A DNA stretch of 64,000 bases from Desulforhopalus vacuolatus (GTDB lineage: Bacteria > Desulfobacterota > Desulfobulbia > Desulfobulbales > Desulfocapsaceae), in contig NZ_JAFFPZ010000001.1 of the NCBI RefSeq assembly GCF_016918505.1, positions 186,001 through 250,000 of the forward strand. Direction: 5' to 3'. The notes below the pieces were generated by a model. It ran no database searches, had not been told where the DNA came from, and saw nothing but the letters and a program-made list of their open reading frames with translations. A program made the position numbers and the translations under genes. Each line of letters starts with the position of its first letter. The stretch's first letter is position 1. Shown piece after piece: positions 52,094 to 62,179 of the stretch.

Positions 52094-52115
52094 CATTACA
52101 ACAAATATTGTAATG
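52094..52115. promoter_or_regulatory. Inverted repeat upstream of cbpA, candidate operator
   Basis: CATTACAA, six bases, TTGTAATG: a perfect 8-bp inverted repeat in the region between divergent cbpA and the LysR gene. A second, looser TTACAA/AATAAT stretch lies at 52121-52140. It is shorter than CIRCE. Which protein binds is not known. Confidence 0.35.
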
Positions 52116-52482
52116 ACTTATATTACTTTTACAATAATATTTAATAGAGTAATTTTTTTCGTTGAAAGAGCACCTGCTCGATATGGCAACTGTCCGCACA
52201 AGGTTCCCCGATAAAGCCACCGCTCTGACTCCGATGAACACGTGAACAGCAATCATTTTTTGCTGGACCCTGCGAAAAACAGCTCTTTTTTTTGACAACT
52301 CAATAGAGAGGAAGAAACTCCGCCCCATAATTTAATTTTCCTCTTAATATGGTATGGTAGTGAGAGAGAACTGATAGAGAAAAGGGTACCTTCTTCCCTG
52401 CACTTCAGGCCGGGGAGAATATCAATGAAGTAAAATTTAAACTTTTCAGCATTTTCTTCAATTTAACAACTACAGGAACAGC

Positions 52483-53388
52483 ATGGATATAACCCTGCGC
52501 CAGGTGGAACTCTTCCTTGGCCTCGCCCGCACCAGCCGAATTCAAAGCGTGGCAAAGGAGTTTTCCCTCACCCAGTCGGCTGTCTCCACGGCAATCAAAC
52601 GCTTTGAGGAAGCAATCGACGCTCCGCTCTTTGACCGTGCCCACAAGAAAATATCCCTCAACAGCAACGGCAAGGGGCTCGCCGAGGAGCTGATTCCGCT
52701 GATGCAACGTTTTCAAGACGTCTCCACCATGTTCAAACGGAATCTCATCGCCGGTTCCCTTGAAATCGGAGCCAGCCAGACCATTGCCGACTACATCCTG
52801 CCTGAGGTTCTCTATACCTTTCAGGCGCATCATTATGACACCCATCTCTCCATCTGGACGGGGAACTCGATGGAGGTTGTACATGCAGTAGAGATGGGTG
52901 AGGTGGCGGTAGGATTTATTGAGGGGGAGGTCCCGAGCCGGATTCTGCAGAGTGAAAAGATCGGCGAAGAGGAACTGGTTGTCGTCACCTCCGATGTTGA
53001 TATAGCGGCGGAGCGCTCGTGGGCCATGGAGGAACTGCTTGAGCTGCGCTGGATTCTGCGTGAGGTAGGTTCCGGAACCCGCCACACCTTCTTTGATCAG
53101 CTTGGAGAACAGGCGCAAAAGCTCAACGTCTTTATGGAGCTGGATCACATCGAGTCGATTAAAAACGTACTGCGCAATCCCGGAACCCTGAGTTGTCTCT
53201 CCCAGCACTGCATCGCCCACGAACTGGCACGGGGCACTCTCTTTCCCGTACAGATTACGGGCACCCACTTCATGCGGAATCTCTACAGGGTAATCCATCC
53301 GCGGCAGTCGCAGACAATATTGATGGATGCGGTTTTCAAAGAGGTGAATAAATCACTCTCCGCAGTACAGCACTTGATAAAGGGATAA
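52483..53388 (+). CDS. LysR-family transcriptional regulator
   Basis: 301 residues. Winged helix-turn-helix at 1-62 (LRQVELFLGLARTSRIQSVAKEFSLTQSAVSTAIKRFEEAIDAPLFDR), linker helix to about 90 and an effector-binding domain (about 93-295) with GSLEIGASQTIADYILP and REVGSGTRHTF, similar to CysB/CbbR-like subfamilies. The ligand cannot be deduced. It is divergent from cbpA, with 450 bases between them, and followed 136 bases later by the metallo-hydrolase gene on the same strand. Confidence 0.92.
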   Translation: MDITLRQVELFLGLARTSRIQSVAKEFSLTQSAVSTAIKRFEEAIDAPLFDRAHKKISLNSNGKGLAEELIPLMQRFQDVSTMFKRNLIAGSLEIGASQTIADYILPEVLYTFQAHHYDTHLSIWTGNSMEVVHAVEMGEVAVGFIEGEVPSRILQSEKIGEEELVVVTSDVDIAAERSWAMEELLELRWILREVGSGTRHTFFDQLGEQAQKLNVFMELDHIESIKNVLRNPGTLSCLSQHCIAHELARGTLFPVQITGTHFMRNLYRVIHPRQSQTILMDAVFKEVNKSLSAVQHLIKG

Positions 53389-53524
53389 TCCCGTACACTT
53401 TGCCCATGCTCCAAAGATAAATTAAGGGTATTATGGTGACGTGCAGGCACAGGGCGACTGCTCCGCGCTGCTGTTGCTTCCTGCACTTCTACAAACCGCT
53501 TCATTCACAATAAGAGAGACGCCC

Positions 53525-54202
53525 ATGAAACTGAGATATTTTTCCCACTCCGCCTTCCAGATTACCAGCGAATCGGGAACCCGCATTCTCATTGATCCCT
53601 TCCTTGACGACAATCCCACCTCTCCAGTGAAATCAAAAGAGGTCTTCGCTGATTATATCGTTCTGACCCACGCCCACAGCGACCACCTCGGCGATACTTT
53701 CAAAATTGCCCGACGCTGCAACTCACTGGTCATCGCCGTTAACGAACTGGCTCTCTACTGCGCGGGAAAAGGGTGCAATGTCCACAGCATGCATATCGGC
53801 GGCGGTTATGAGTTTGAATTCGGCCGTCTGCAATTCACCATCGCCCACCACGGCTCCTCTACCCCGGAAGGCAATTATGCCGGAGAACCGGCGGGTGTTG
53901 TACTCACCGTGGATGACAAAACCATCTACCACGCCGGAGATACCGGTCTTTTTTATGATATGAAACTGATCGGTGAAATGCACCATCCCTATGTCATGAT
54001 GCTGCCCATTGGCGACAATTTCACCATGGGCATCACCGATGCCGTCAAAGCCGCCGAACTGGTCAGCCCTGGTTTTGCCATCCCCATTCATTATAACACC
54101 TTCGATGTTATCAAGGCTGACCCCAACGAGTTCTGTACTGCGGCGGCAGAGGCCGGTATCAATGCACGTGCTCTCGCCTACGGCGAAGAGATCTCTCTCT
54201 GA
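53525..54202 (+). CDS. Metallo-beta-lactamase fold hydrolase (UPF0173)
   Basis: 225 residues. Begins MKLRYFSHSAFQI, then IDPFLDDNP; the metal motif THAHSDHLGD (HxHxDH) is near residue 52, followed by HIGGGYEFEFG, VYHAGDT-type IYHAGDTGLF and IPIHYNTFD, giving the usual set of two-metal ligands. UPF0173 enzymes have no settled substrate. I start at the ATG at 53525 rather than an upstream frame extension of 28 codons. The next gene begins about 9 bases after its stop, so the two are co-transcribed. Confidence 0.9.
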   Translation: MKLRYFSHSAFQITSESGTRILIDPFLDDNPTSPVKSKEVFADYIVLTHAHSDHLGDTFKIARRCNSLVIAVNELALYCAGKGCNVHSMHIGGGYEFEFGRLQFTIAHHGSSTPEGNYAGEPAGVVLTVDDKTIYHAGDTGLFYDMKLIGEMHHPYVMMLPIGDNFTMGITDAVKAAELVSPGFAIPIHYNTFDVIKADPNEFCTAAAEAGINARALAYGEEISL

Positions 54203-54211
54203 TTCGCATTG

Positions 54212-55255
54212 ATGGATCCGCGAACTCTGCTCCGCCGTCTCAATCCGACGGTTCCGGCCCTGCCGCCCGTGCGCAAGGCACAGGAACCGCCGCCCGGCAA
54301 CGGCACTCTACCCCTGCGTGCAGCCCTCTACTGCAGCCTTCTCTGCTTCCTTTTTGGCGGCAACCCGACGGCCATCAAGATCGGCTCGCAAAGTTTTGGC
54401 CCGCTCACCATGCTCGGCAGCCGCTTCCTGCTCGCCAGCATTACTCTCCTCCTCTGGGGCCTCTTCACCGGTCGCGCGGTGGGACTGCGCCGGGATCAGA
54501 TTCGCATGCTGCTCCCCCTGCCGATGATCTATATCGTACAGCTCGGACTTTTCTATGTCGGCCAGAGTAAGACACTGGCCTCCCACGGGGCACTGATTTC
54601 CAACATGATGCCACTGATGGTCATGGTTCTCGCCTGCTTCTTCCTCGGCGACCGCATCACCCTGCGCAAGGTGATTGGCGTCCTGCTTGGCATCACTGCT
54701 GTTGTTCTGCTCTTTTTTGATAAAAAGGCCGCCAGTGACGGGGCCAGTCTGCTCGGGGACACCCTCGTTGTCGGTGCTGTCACCTTCTGGGCGATGAACG
54801 CCATTTACATAAAAAAAATCATCCGCCATTTCAACATCTTAACCATCACTCTCTACCCGATGCTCATCTGTGTCCCCTTCTATTTTTTTGGAGGATGGCT
54901 CTTCGACGACGTGATGCTCCGCCCCGTCACCGTCCCCGCACTGCTCGCCCTCGCCTTTCAAGCCTTCGTCACCGCGTCCTACGGCTTTATCGCATGGAAT
55001 GGTTTGATCAACCAGTATGGAGCAACGGCGCTCAACGCCTTCGTTTTTCTCATCCCGATCTCCGGCGTTCTTCTCGGGGTAGTTCTGCTCGGAGAGCCGC
55101 TGACGATAAACATCGTCGCCGCCATTCTGCTGGTAGTTGTCGGCCTGGGGCTTATCAACCGCGCGGAGAAACCACCAGTGGGAAGGATGGAAAAAAGGAG
55201 GCAGGAGACGGGAGACAGGAGAAAGGGAAAAGGCGGAAAGACAAAGACCAGGTAG
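54212..55255 (+). CDS. EamA-family drug/metabolite transporter with repeat-encoded tail
   Basis: 347 residues with ten predicted transmembrane helices in two EamA halves (first about 35-170, second about 190-320); GGNPTAIKIGSQSFGPLTM and ILLGEPLT-like LLGEPLTINIVAAILL are typical. The substrate is unknown, possibly amino acids or metabolites. The family end is at about residue 320. The last 25 residues (GRMEKRRQETGDRRKGKGGK) are encoded by the dispersed purine-rich repeat at 55196-55250, so a repeat insertion has replaced or extended the natural C-terminus. A TTG one codon upstream is an alternative start. Confidence 0.88.
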   Translation: MDPRTLLRRLNPTVPALPPVRKAQEPPPGNGTLPLRAALYCSLLCFLFGGNPTAIKIGSQSFGPLTMLGSRFLLASITLLLWGLFTGRAVGLRRDQIRMLLPLPMIYIVQLGLFYVGQSKTLASHGALISNMMPLMVMVLACFFLGDRITLRKVIGVLLGITAVVLLFFDKKAASDGASLLGDTLVVGAVTFWAMNAIYIKKIIRHFNILTITLYPMLICVPFYFFGGWLFDDVMLRPVTVPALLALAFQAFVTASYGFIAWNGLINQYGATALNAFVFLIPISGVLLGVVLLGEPLTINIVAAILLVVVGLGLINRAEKPPVGRMEKRRQETGDRRKGKGGKTKTR

Positions 55256-55350
55256 CCAGCGAAACACGCTAAACTGATGGGTACCTTAAAACAACCTCAT
55301 CCCACAACGGATGTCATCAGGTTTTGTTACTCTGCTTTTTCCTTTCTCCT
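55190..55350 (+). repeat. Purine-rich repeat and family 3 repeat at the end of the transporter gene
   Basis: 55196-55250 is GGAGACGGGAGACAGGAGAAAGGG, the module also at 29340, 40460 (complement) and 58500 (complement). 55280-55350 (ACCTTAAAACAACCTCATCCC, GTCATCAGGTTTTGTT) matches 29478-29560. The first part is translated as the transporter tail. Confidence 0.6.
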
Positions 55351-55390
55351 TTCTCCCTTCTCCCTTCCGTTACCGGTACTTCAGAACAGC

Positions 55391-55426
55391 AAAGGCCGGA
55401 CACCGCCTGTGCGATATCCGACCTTT
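55391..55426 (+). terminator. Possible terminator after the transporter gene
   Basis: AAAGGCCGGA and TCCGACCTTT close around a 16-base loop; a short T-rich stretch follows. The weak T-run makes termination uncertain. Confidence 0.4.
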
Positions 55427-55456
55427 GTATACCTGCCTGAAATTGAACAGCTGTTA

Positions 55457-55710
55457 TACCATTTACATTTTGTATTGACCAGAGAGCGCGACTGCGTGGA
55501 CATCTTTTTTTGTGATTACGAATGAATAAACAGGATGTAAAAAGAGCATAACTTAATAGTATTCGTTGGCAAAAAGTTTTTCGCTGTTCCGTCTTTTGCT
55601 TTTCCCTGTCTCCCGTCTCCTTTCTCCTGTCTCCCATCCCCCTGCCTTTGAATTCGCCAATAGAAAGTGAAAATGGCATTTAGTACGGTCACAACTTAAT
55701 AGGAATGGTA
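55457..55710 (-). repeat. Family 1 composite element inserted at the lon stop codon
   Basis: Left end TACCATTTACATTTTG, right end GGAATGGTA. TTA is present directly on both sides (55454-55456 and 55711-55713). The second TTA is the complement of the lon stop TAA. The interior is the 113-bp core with a module of about 145 bp inserted between two copies of CTATTAAGTT (GCCAACGAATA ... GAATTCGCC ... GTGAAAATGGCAT). No reading frame of significance. Confidence 0.8.
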
Positions 55711-58065
55711 TTATTCAGCAGTAAGTCCAGTCTTCGTTCCACCGCCAAACTGCGGGCGAAAATCGGGCAGCTCAATGCCGAGGGATTCACGGATTACGTC
55801 TTCAATGGTTTCCACATAGCAGAAATCCATCTCATGCTGCACCTCTTCCGCAATCTCGGTCACATCCTCGCGGTTTTCCCCGGAGAGGATAATACGTCGG
55901 ATTCCCGCCCGGTGCGCCGCCAGAATTTTTTCTTTAATACCACCCACCGGCAGCACGGTGCCGCGCAGAGTAATCTCGCCGGTCATCGCCGTTTTGGTAT
56001 CCACCACCGCACCGGTAATCAGCGAGGCGAGGGAGGTAAAGAGGGTAATCCCCGCCGACGGTCCGTCCTTGGGCGTACTCCCTGCAGGAACATGGATATG
56101 GATGTCGTTGCCAGCGAAATCAAAGTGGCTGACATGGTTGGCCAGCCGCGAGCGGATCAGACTGAGCGAGATTCGCGCCGATTCCTTCATCACATCCCCG
56201 AGCTGCCCGGTGAGCAGCAATTCACCCTTGCCCGGCATACTGGTGGATTCAATGAAGAGAATCTCGCCCCCCACCGGAGTCCAGGCGAGACCGGTAACAA
56301 TTCCCGGAGCCTCGCGTCCCAGTTTCTCTTCAAGATGTACCTTGCGTCGACCGAGAATCTTCTGCAGATTCTCTGCCCCTACCTGCACCGGCAAATCGGT
56401 ACCGCTGACAATCTGTGCGGAGGAAACCCGGGCGATCTTCGCCAGCTGTTTCTGCAAACCTCGAACGCCGGCTTCTCTCGTGTACTGCTCAATGACGGTT
56501 GCCAGGGCCTCTTCGCTTACCTGCAGCTGGCTGTCATTCAGTCCGTGCTCTCTGAGCACCTTCGGCAGCAGGTGGTTGTGAGCAATAACCAGTTTCTCGC
56601 TCTCGGTGTACCCGGAGATGGAGATCACCTCCATTCGGTCCAACAGCGGTCTGGGGATATTGCTGATGGTGTTGGCCGTGGCAATAAAAAACACCTCCGA
56701 GAGATCAAACGGCAGATCGAGAAAATGATCGGTAAAATTGTCATTCTGCTCTGGATCAAAGACCTCCAGCAGGGCGCTGGCCGGGTCTCCCCACGAGCCG
56801 AGCAATTTATCCACCTCATCCAGGACAAACACCGCATCCTTTTCTCCCGCCTTCTTCATCGCCGCAATAATTCGTCCCGGCAGTGCGCCGACATAAGTTC
56901 GGCGATGGCCGCGAATCTCCGCTTCATCCCGCACCCCCCCAAGACTGATCCGCTGATACTTGCGGCCAAGCGCCCTGGCAATACTGCGACCGAGGCTCGT
57001 TTTCCCGGTACCCGGAGGGCCTTCGAGGAGCAAAACAGTTCCGCGTTTGTGATGAGTGAGTTTCATTACCGCGAGGTGCTGAATTATGCGTTCCTTCACC
57101 TCCTTGAGACCCTCATGATCGGCAGCGAGAATCTCCCGAGCCCGTTCCAGATCAATCTCCCCTTCACTGCGTTTGTTCCACGGCAGGGCAAGAATGAGGT
57201 CGAGGTAATTGCGAATGGTGCCCTCTTCATGGCCGCCATTGTTCACCTCGAGTTTCCCCACCTCTTCCAGTGCAGCCTCGCGTACTTCATCGGGCAGATC
57301 AGCAACCTCAAGCTGTTCGCGATAATTCTTTTTTCGGTGGCCGCCCTCTTCCCCTTCATCCAGTTCCTTTTGAATCTCCCGCAGCTGCTCGCGAAGCATA
57401 GTCTTGCGATATTTATCATTGGTGGACTCGTTGAAACGGCGGGCCATCTCAATCTGCAGTTTCACCGACTCCTTATGACGCAGCAGATGGTCGAGAAATT
57501 TAATCCCGCGATCGTGCAGGGAGCGAATTTCCAGCATCTCCTGCTTTTCCCGGTACGTCACATTCATATAGGGCAAAGAGAAACCGATGAAGCTGTTGAC
57601 ACTTTCCTGAGCTTCAAGCTTCTTAATAATTTTTGCTGAACCACGGAAGGTCTCGGCAAACTCCCGGCCGGTCGACTGAAGATACGTCAGCATCTCCTGC
57701 TGTTCCTTCTCATCAAGGTCTTCTACGTCGGGATCAAGGGCATAATCGGCACGCAGAAAGCCAGCCACCCGTTCAATATTGTGCAGCGTCACCCGCTGCT
57801 GCACGTGGATACGGGCGACCATCTTCTCGCCCTCCTGCAGAGCATCCACCATGAGCAGGACACCGGTTTTGTAGAGATTATCTGTAGTTGCTTTTCCGCC
57901 ATCTTCTCGGGCCCAGCCAGTCGCAAGAATCAGATCATTTCCAGTTTGCATCCAGCTTTGCACCATTTTGCCAACGGGCTGACCAAGAGAAATTTCAACC
58001 TTCGCTTCTGGCAGGAGAATGGTGTCTTCCAGTGGTAAAAGAGGTAAATTAGTATTGTGTTCCAT
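55711..58065 (-). CDS. lon: ATP-dependent protease Lon
   Basis: 784 residues. N-terminal substrate-binding domain (1-210, starting MEHNTNLPLLPLEDTILLPEAKVEI), AAA+ domain (LLEGPPGTGKTSLGRSIARALGRKY Walker A, VFVLDEVDKL Walker B) and a C-terminal serine protease with the Ser-Lys dyad: DGPSAGITLFTSL (Ser) and GGIKEKILAAHRAG (Lys). It degrades misfolded and regulatory proteins. The ATG at 58063-58065 follows AAGGAGA and begins the family N-terminus; the open frame extends 65 codons up without similarity. The stop codon TAA is also the target duplication of the family 1 element immediately downstream. Confidence 0.96.
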   Translation of the reverse strand: MEHNTNLPLLPLEDTILLPEAKVEISLGQPVGKMVQSWMQTGNDLILATGWAREDGGKATTDNLYKTGVLLMVDALQEGEKMVARIHVQQRVTLHNIERVAGFLRADYALDPDVEDLDEKEQQEMLTYLQSTGREFAETFRGSAKIIKKLEAQESVNSFIGFSLPYMNVTYREKQEMLEIRSLHDRGIKFLDHLLRHKESVKLQIEMARRFNESTNDKYRKTMLREQLREIQKELDEGEEGGHRKKNYREQLEVADLPDEVREAALEEVGKLEVNNGGHEEGTIRNYLDLILALPWNKRSEGEIDLERAREILAADHEGLKEVKERIIQHLAVMKLTHHKRGTVLLLEGPPGTGKTSLGRSIARALGRKYQRISLGGVRDEAEIRGHRRTYVGALPGRIIAAMKKAGEKDAVFVLDEVDKLLGSWGDPASALLEVFDPEQNDNFTDHFLDLPFDLSEVFFIATANTISNIPRPLLDRMEVISISGYTESEKLVIAHNHLLPKVLREHGLNDSQLQVSEEALATVIEQYTREAGVRGLQKQLAKIARVSSAQIVSGTDLPVQVGAENLQKILGRRKVHLEEKLGREAPGIVTGLAWTPVGGEILFIESTSMPGKGELLLTGQLGDVMKESARISLSLIRSRLANHVSHFDFAGNDIHIHVPAGSTPKDGPSAGITLFTSLASLITGAVVDTKTAMTGEITLRGTVLPVGGIKEKILAAHRAGIRRIILSGENREDVTEIAEEVQHEMDFCYVETIEDVIRESLGIELPDFRPQFGGGTKTGLTAE

Positions 58066-58339
58066 GTCTTTCTCCTTTCGATGTTGTGCTATAAAAGACT
58101 TTTTGTCTCGAATAAAAGAAGGTAAGCAGCAGCAGATGACTGTCAATATATTCAAAGAATCAAATTCTCCACAGAAGTGCATGGGAAAAGAAGGAATCCA
58201 CAACTTCAGGTAAACGGACTGCGCTGGCAGGAACGCGGACCCTGCAGTTTCACGCTGCACGGCGGGGTAAAAGGGAACCTTGAAACAGCCTGCATTCGTT
58301 TATATGCAAGGCACAGGAGGGGATTTGCAGCAGGTATAA

Positions 58340-58615
58340 TACCATTTACATTTTGTATTAACCAGAGAACGAGTAAAGATAGAACAACAGCAATTCTCTG
58401 TTTAATTTTAAAATCTTTTTTAAAGTTTTTTGCCTTTATTCGCATGTTTAGAGCTTTTATTCGTTGGCAAAAAGTTTTTCGCTGTTCCGTCTTTTGCTTT
58501 TCCCTGTCTCCCGTCTCCTTTCTCCTGTCTCCTGTCTCCCATCCCCCTGCCTTTGAATTCGCCAATAGAAAGTGAAAATGGCATTAAGTAAGGTCACAAC
58601 TTAATAGGAATAGTA
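58340..58615 (-). repeat. Family 1 composite element, intergenic copy
   Basis: TACCATTTACATTTTG (58340) to GGAATAGTA (58615), with TAA directly repeated on each side (58337-58339 and 58616-58618). The interior holds the same purine/pyrimidine module and CAAAAAGTTTTTCGCTG as the copy after lon, but its left core is diverged. It fills the gap between lon and enolase. Confidence 0.75.
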
Positions 58616-58618
58616 TAA

Positions 58619-58707
58619 CGTTGATATCGGAGCCTGGCGCTTCCCTCCGAGGATAATTTTTTGGCTGTAACGAAGAAGATGGCCGATTATTCGATGTTCT
58701 CTTGAGA
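58619..58707 (-). repeat. Family 2 fragment
   Basis: On the minus strand it matches the central part of family 2 (CATCTTCTTCGTTACAG, AAAAAATTATCCTCGGAGG, GCGCCAGGCTCCGATAT). It abuts the family 1 copy directly, and the family 1 right target site TAA is followed at once by it. Confidence 0.6.
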
Positions 58708-58708
58708 C

Positions 58709-58755
58709 AAAAACGGCCGGGGCACCTGGATTTCAGGGTGCCCCGGCCGTTTTTT
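58709..58755 (-). terminator. Terminator of enolase
   Basis: AAAACGGCCGGGGCACC and GGTGCCCCGGCCGTTTTTT form a very strong stem with A/T runs on both sides, 16 bases after the enolase stop; it can act in both directions. Confidence 0.93.
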
Positions 58756-58770
58756 CAGCAGGAAAAGTAA

Positions 58771-60042
58771 TTACCAGTAATATTGTGCTCCTTCCCCGAG
58801 TTCCTGCTCAATCTCCATCAGACGATTGTACTTGGCGATTCGTTCACTGCGTGAGGCAGAACCGGTCTTGAGCTGACCACCGTCCATGGCTACAGCGAAA
58901 TCGGCAATGAAGGTATCCTCAGTTTCGCCCGAGCGGTGAGAGATCATGTAGCGCCAGCCAGCGTCACGACAGAGACGGACAGCGTCAATGGATTCAGAGA
59001 CCGTACCTATCTGGTTCAGTTTAATCAGCACTGAATTGGCCGCTTTTTCTTTGATACCGCGTTTAATATATTTGGTGTTGGTGACGAAGAGGTCGTCGCC
59101 AATCACGTCAATCTTGTCTCCGAGTCTGGCTGTAAAATCGGTGAATCCAGCCCAGTCATTTTCTGCAAGCGGGTCTTCCCAGCTGACGATGGGATATTTT
59201 TTCACCCACTTCTCACCGAGGGCGACGAGACCAGCGGAATCCATCTTCCCTGCGCCGGATTTCTTCAGGTCATACTTACTTGTAAGGTCGGTGGAAAAAG
59301 AGCTTGCGGCACTGTCAAGGGAGAAGGCAATGTCTTCCCCGGGAGTGTAGCCAGCGGCTTCAATGGCATCCATGATAAGATCCATGGCCGCGTCATTGCT
59401 TGGCAGGTTGGGGGCGAAGCCTCCCTCGTCACCGACACTGGTGGCAAGTCCTTTCTCTTTGAGGATTTTTTTCAGATGATGGAATGTTTCGGAGATATAA
59501 CGCAGACCTTCTCGGAAGTTGGGGGCGCCTACCGGTACGGCCATGAACTCCTGAATGTCGACGCTGTTATCGGCATGGGCTCCACCATTGAGAATATTCA
59601 TTGATGGCACCGGCAACCGCCGGGCGTTGGATCCACCCAGATAGCGATAGAGAGGAATGCCGAAGCTCTGAGCGGAGGCGCGTGCCACAGCCATGGAGAC
59701 GCCGAGAATGGCGTTGGCTCCAAGGTTTCCCTTGTTTTCCGTGCCGTCCAGTTCACGCAGATGGGCGTCGAGTCGCCACTGATCAGAGGCATCTATCCCC
59801 TTGATTGCCGGAGCAATGTTTTTGTTGACATTGTCCACAGCCTTCAGTACACCCAGACCGAGGTAGCGGGACTTGTCTCCGTCACGCAGTTCCACGGCCT
59901 CATTTTCTCCGGTGGAAGCCCCTGAAGGGACAGAGGAGACAGCGCGGGTGCCGTCAGCCAGTTCTACAAAAACCCGTACGGTCGGATTACCGCGAGAGTC
60001 GAGGATTTCCATTGCCCGAACATCACTGATCTCAGTATTCAT
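58771..60042 (-). CDS. eno: Enolase
   Basis: 423 residues, typical length. Converts 2-phosphoglycerate to phosphoenolpyruvate. [13 protein letters not shown] and [17 protein letters not shown] at the N-terminus (catalytic loop), [25 protein letters not shown], the metal ligands in DSAASSF and [10 protein letters not shown], the catalytic Lys in [13 protein letters not shown], and [10 protein letters not shown] are all present. Single gene between repeat-rich gaps, with its own strong terminator. Start ATG at 60040-60042. Confidence 0.98.
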   Translation of the reverse strand: MNTEISDVRAMEILDSRGNPTVRVFVELADGTRAVSSVPSGASTGENEAVELRDGDKSRYLGLGVLKAVDNVNKNIAPAIKGIDASDQWRLDAHLRELDGTENKGNLGANAILGVSMAVARASAQSFGIPLYRYLGGSNARRLPVPSMNILNGGAHADNSVDIQEFMAVPVGAPNFREGLRYISETFHHLKKILKEKGLATSVGDEGGFAPNLPSNDAAMDLIMDAIEAAGYTPGEDIAFSLDSAASSFSTDLTSKYDLKKSGAGKMDSAGLVALGEKWVKKYPIVSWEDPLAENDWAGFTDFTARLGDKIDVIGDDLFVTNTKYIKRGIKEKAANSVLIKLNQIGTVSESIDAVRLCRDAGWRYMISHRSGETEDTFIADFAVAMDGGQLKTGSASRSERIAKYNRLMEIEQELGEGAQYYW

Positions 60043-60149
60043 ATTACTTTCCTTGTGTGAATTGAGGGCTCCTGAAGAGTATTCAGAGAGCCTGTAAATA
60101 TATTTTCCCTGCCGAAGATTCTGCAGGCCTTCTTCATATATGATTGATA

Positions 60150-60299
60150 AGTATACCTTGAATAACCAGTCTTTCGCATAGTTACAGTAAAAAATTTATC
60201 CCTGGAGGGAAGCGCCAGGCTCCGATATTCGTTATGGCTGTAATACCTTTCCTCCTGTGCCTCGAATATGAAGGAATACAGGCTGTTTCAAGGTACCCA
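60150..60299 (+). repeat. Family 2 inverted-repeat element, near-complete copy
   Basis: Left end GTATACCTTGAATAACC, right end GTTTCAAGGTACCC, imperfect terminal inverted repeats. Interior GTTACAGTAAAAAA, GGAGGGAAGCGCCAGGCTCC (an internal hairpin) and CCTCGAATATGAA match the copy at 18097-18291. Sits upstream of enolase. Confidence 0.7.
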
Positions 60300-60691
60300 T
60301 AAGAGTAAAAAGTTTCCAAGGCAAATGAAAAAAACAGAGGGGTGAGAAAATTTTTTCTGACTCAGAAGCAGTTGACGGACTGTTATGATATTGTGCTTTT
60401 TTCATTTATAAAACTTTTCATCTATAAAACAATAGCATATTTCAATTCCTTCCGCTGTTCTGCTCTGTTTCCTTTATCACTTTGCGGTTCCAACTGACAT
60501 AACGCTTGCTTTTCTTCCTGTCCAGGATGAACAGTTCAACCACTTCACTCACACGCTGCACAGTCATATCCATCTTGAAAAGAAGAAAAACTTGAGCAGG
60601 AAAGACCTTGATTAATTGGATTTCCTCCTCACTTTATCTCTTTGCGCAAAAATCTTTATCAGCAAGGTCCTTCAATTGAACAGGAATAAAC
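60300..60691. other. Gene-free region upstream of the suf operon
   Basis: About 390 bases between divergent eno and sufB. It must hold the suf promoter. I see no convincing IscR, Fur or sigma-70 site and no repeat, only A+T-rich DNA with a TTGACG at 60371. Confidence 0.4.
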
Positions 60692-62137
60692 ATGACACAG
60701 AAAAAAAACGAAGTGCTCCATGAAGTTACTTCAAGCGATTACAAATATGGCTTTGTCACTGATATTGAGACTGAATTTGCCCCTAAAGGAATCTCTGAAG
60801 AGGTAGTTCGCTATATCTCCGCGAAGAAAGAAGAACCGGAGTGGCTGCTGGAATTTCGTCTCAAGGCCCTGGCAAAATGGCAGACGATGACCATGCCGAA
60901 CTGGGCGCATCTCGACATTCCGCCCATCGATTTTAACGATCTTTACTACTACGCCGCACCGAAAAAAAAGAAACATGCAGGCAGCGACGAGGTGGACCCC
61001 GAGCTGATTGACACCTTCAACAGGCTGGGAATCTCGCTCAATGAGAAGAAGAAACTCTCCGGCGTGGCGGTAGATGCGGTTATTGACTCCGTCTCGGTGA
61101 AGACCACCTTCAGCGATTCCCTCGCGGAACTGGGGATTGTCTTCATGTCGTTCTCCGAGGCGGTGAAAAAGCATCCTGAACTGGTGCGAAGATTCGTCGG
61201 TCAGGCAGTGCCGAGCGGTGATAATTTTTTTTCGACCCTCAATGACGCGGTCTTTTCCGACGGCAGCTTCTGCTATATCCCGAAAGGGGTACGGTGTCCG
61301 ATGGATCTCTCTACCTACTTCCGCATTAACGCCGAAGGCAGTGGCCAGTTTGAGCGGACCCTGATCGTTGCCGATGAGGGCAGTTATGTCAGCTATCTCG
61401 AAGGCTGTACCGCTCCCCAGCGGGATGAGAAACAGCTCCACGCCGCAGTGGTGGAAATTATCCTTATGAAGGATGCCGAGGTGAAATACTCCACCGTGCA
61501 GAACTGGTACCCTGGTGACAAAGAGGGACGCGGCGGAATCTACAACTTTGTTACCAAGCGCGGTCTCTGCCGCGGTGACCACAGCAAGCTCTCCTGGACC
61601 CAGGTGGAAACCGGATCGGCTATCACCTGGAAGTATCCCGGCTGTGTGCTGGGAGGGGATAACTCCGTGGGGGAATTCTACTCGGTGGCGGTGACCAACA
61701 ACTGCCAGCAGGCTGATACCGGCAGCAAGATGATCCACCTCGGGAAAAATACAAAGAGTACAATTATTTCCAAGGGAATCTCAGCGGGGAAAAGCCAGAA
61801 CAGTTACCGGGGGCTGGTGCGTATCGGACCACGGGCCACCGGCAGCCGTAATTTTTCACAGTGTGACTCTCTGCTGCTCAGCGATACCTGTGGTGCACAT
61901 ACCTTTCCCTATATTGATACCGCTAATTCCTCGAGTGTGGTGGAGCATGAGGCAACGACTTCAAAGATTTCTGAAGAACAGCTCTTTTACTGTCAGCAGC
62001 GGGGGATTAACTCCGAAACGGCGGTGGGGTTGATAGTCAACGGCTATGCTGGCGCGGTATTGAAGAAGCTGCCGCTGGAATTCGCTGCTGAGGCACAGAA
62101 ACTGCTGAATGTGAGCCTTGAAGGTTCCGTCGGTTAA
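60692..62137 (+). CDS. sufB: Fe-S cluster assembly protein SufB
   Basis: 481 residues. N-terminal helical part, then the beta-helix core with the cluster-building residues: [23 protein letters not shown], followed by [25 protein letters not shown], the C-terminal SufB signature. [17 protein letters not shown] and [19 protein letters not shown] are also canonical. With SufC and SufD it forms the scaffold that builds [4Fe-4S] and [2Fe-2S] clusters. First gene of sufB-sufC-sufD, which is compact: 42 bases to sufC. Confidence 0.97.
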   Translation: MTQKKNEVLHEVTSSDYKYGFVTDIETEFAPKGISEEVVRYISAKKEEPEWLLEFRLKALAKWQTMTMPNWAHLDIPPIDFNDLYYYAAPKKKKHAGSDEVDPELIDTFNRLGISLNEKKKLSGVAVDAVIDSVSVKTTFSDSLAELGIVFMSFSEAVKKHPELVRRFVGQAVPSGDNFFSTLNDAVFSDGSFCYIPKGVRCPMDLSTYFRINAEGSGQFERTLIVADEGSYVSYLEGCTAPQRDEKQLHAAVVEIILMKDAEVKYSTVQNWYPGDKEGRGGIYNFVTKRGLCRGDHSKLSWTQVETGSAITWKYPGCVLGGDNSVGEFYSVAVTNNCQQADTGSKMIHLGKNTKSTIISKGISAGKSQNSYRGLVRIGPRATGSRNFSQCDSLLLSDTCGAHTFPYIDTANSSSVVEHEATTSKISEEQLFYCQQRGINSETAVGLIVNGYAGAVLKKLPLEFAAEAQKLLNVSLEGSVG

Positions 62138-62179
62138 AACACTCCGTATTCAAGATATCTCAAATAAAGGAACAATAAG

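Noticed and set aside
55705-57639. 644-codon open frame antisense to lon
   Set aside because: Shadow of lon, whose catalytic motifs are all on the minus strand.
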